Shown: positions 63,873-64,000 of the stretch, piece after piece
How the letters are laid out: the number at the start of each line of letters is the position of its first letter
Position numbering within the stretch: the stretch's first letter is position 1
DNA from: Aquimarina pacifica
GTDB taxonomy: Bacteria; Bacteroidota; Bacteroidia; Flavobacteriales; Flavobacteriaceae
Length of the DNA stretch: 64,000 nucleotides
Assembly: GCF_000520955.1 (NCBI RefSeq)
Contig: NZ_JACC01000002.1
Coordinates: forward strand, 186,001-250,000
Reading direction: 5' to 3'
The notes under the pieces: model-generated
Seen by the model: only the letters and a program-made list of their open reading frames with translations
The model's database searches: none
What the model was told of the DNA's origin: nothing
Made by a program: the position numbers and the translations under genes

Positions 63873-64000
63873 TTATGATTTTAAATAAATTAAACAAGAT
63901 TGTAATTCTGGTTGTTTTACTGCTAATGATTGAATCCATATTTTCAATTCATCAATCTCATGTGGAAGTAATCTGTTTAGTGCTTTTAGAACTTCCTTGG
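63873..64000 (-). CDS. C-terminal end of an unidentified leftward gene (truncated by window)
   Basis: On the minus strand a frame enters from the window edge and ends with TAA at 63873-63875, giving 41 residues. It includes KALNRLLPHEIDELKIWIQ and ends LIYLKS. The composition is that of a soluble helical protein, and the stop sits just past a bidirectional terminator. The opposite-strand frame in the same place is hydrophobic and less convincing. The identity cannot be told from this fragment. Confidence 0.6.
   Translation of the reverse strand, partial: KEVLKALNRLLPHEIDELKIWIQSLAVKQPELQSCLIYLKS

Overview
The window is chromosomal DNA of a Bacteroidota bacterium, almost certainly a marine-type member of the Flavobacteriaceae. 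The basis is AT-rich DNA, promoter -7 boxes of the form TAnnTTTG with no purine-rich Shine-Dalgarno sites, several TonB-dependent receptors with carboxypeptidase-like N-terminal domains, a DUF4249 lipoprotein, 2TM-domain proteins, a long-form GAPDH, a monomeric isocitrate dehydrogenase and a LETM1-related biofilm protein. The genus cannot be fixed from the sequence. I see no insertion sequence, prophage, CRISPR array, rRNA or tRNA; this is ordinary core and semi-core chromosome.

Layout. 0-5 kb: end of a low-molecular-weight tyrosine phosphatase and a tetrapyrrole-methylase-family methyltransferase, then a leftward cell-wall and lysine block (lysozyme-like protein, mltG, GNAT, dapF). 5-12 kb: a Do-type protease, long GAPDH, a membrane coiled-coil protein, trmD, a YARHG-domain protein and rplS. 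12.2-13.06 kb has no protein gene but holds a highly structured, terminator-ended segment that I propose as a non-coding RNA, followed by the long leader of icd. 15.4-25.3 kb: ECF sigma factor, membrane anti-sigma-like protein, DUF4097 protein, beta-barrel, two TonB receptors, DUF4249 lipoprotein, murQ and a DUF6095-like protein. 25.3-33.1 kb: DinB-like protein, secreted coiled-coil protein, hybrid histidine kinase, DUF1853 protein and a leftward AAA+/VWA pair. 33.1-43.3 kb: transporter, metallo-beta-lactamase-fold protein, Cu/Zn superoxide dismutase, small lipoproteins, the LETM1-related protein, a second ECF sigma/membrane protein pair and a LytTR protein with a degenerate receiver.

44-54 kb: NDH-2, then a receptor-to-regulator operon (TonB receptor, TPR-like secreted protein, LytS-like kinase with a fused C-terminal 2TM domain, two free 2TM proteins, LytTR response regulator), followed by PlsC, Nudix and cyclophilin genes. 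55-62.1 kb: RDD protein divergent from a tightly overlapping SpoIIM/membrane protein/DUF4129/DUF4350/MoxR/DUF58 operon. 62.2-64 kb: a DUF2141 protein, OxyR and the end of an unidentified leftward gene.

The most interesting signals are regulatory. Two promoters 16 kb apart (before the TonB receptor at 45.8 kb and before the DUF2141 gene at 62.3 kb) share one architecture: a 10-bp direct repeat of the LytTR-binding type with a 21-bp period, then exactly 30 bp, then TAGAYTTTTG. This suggests a small LytTR regulon run by the kinase/regulator pair at 48.7-51.7 kb. A differently spelled 21-bp-period repeat lies at 39.3 kb. Other items worth testing are the structured RNA candidate at 12.5 kb, an overlooked 54-residue secreted peptide gene at 43.7-43.9 kb, and several perfect palindromes upstream of metabolic genes.
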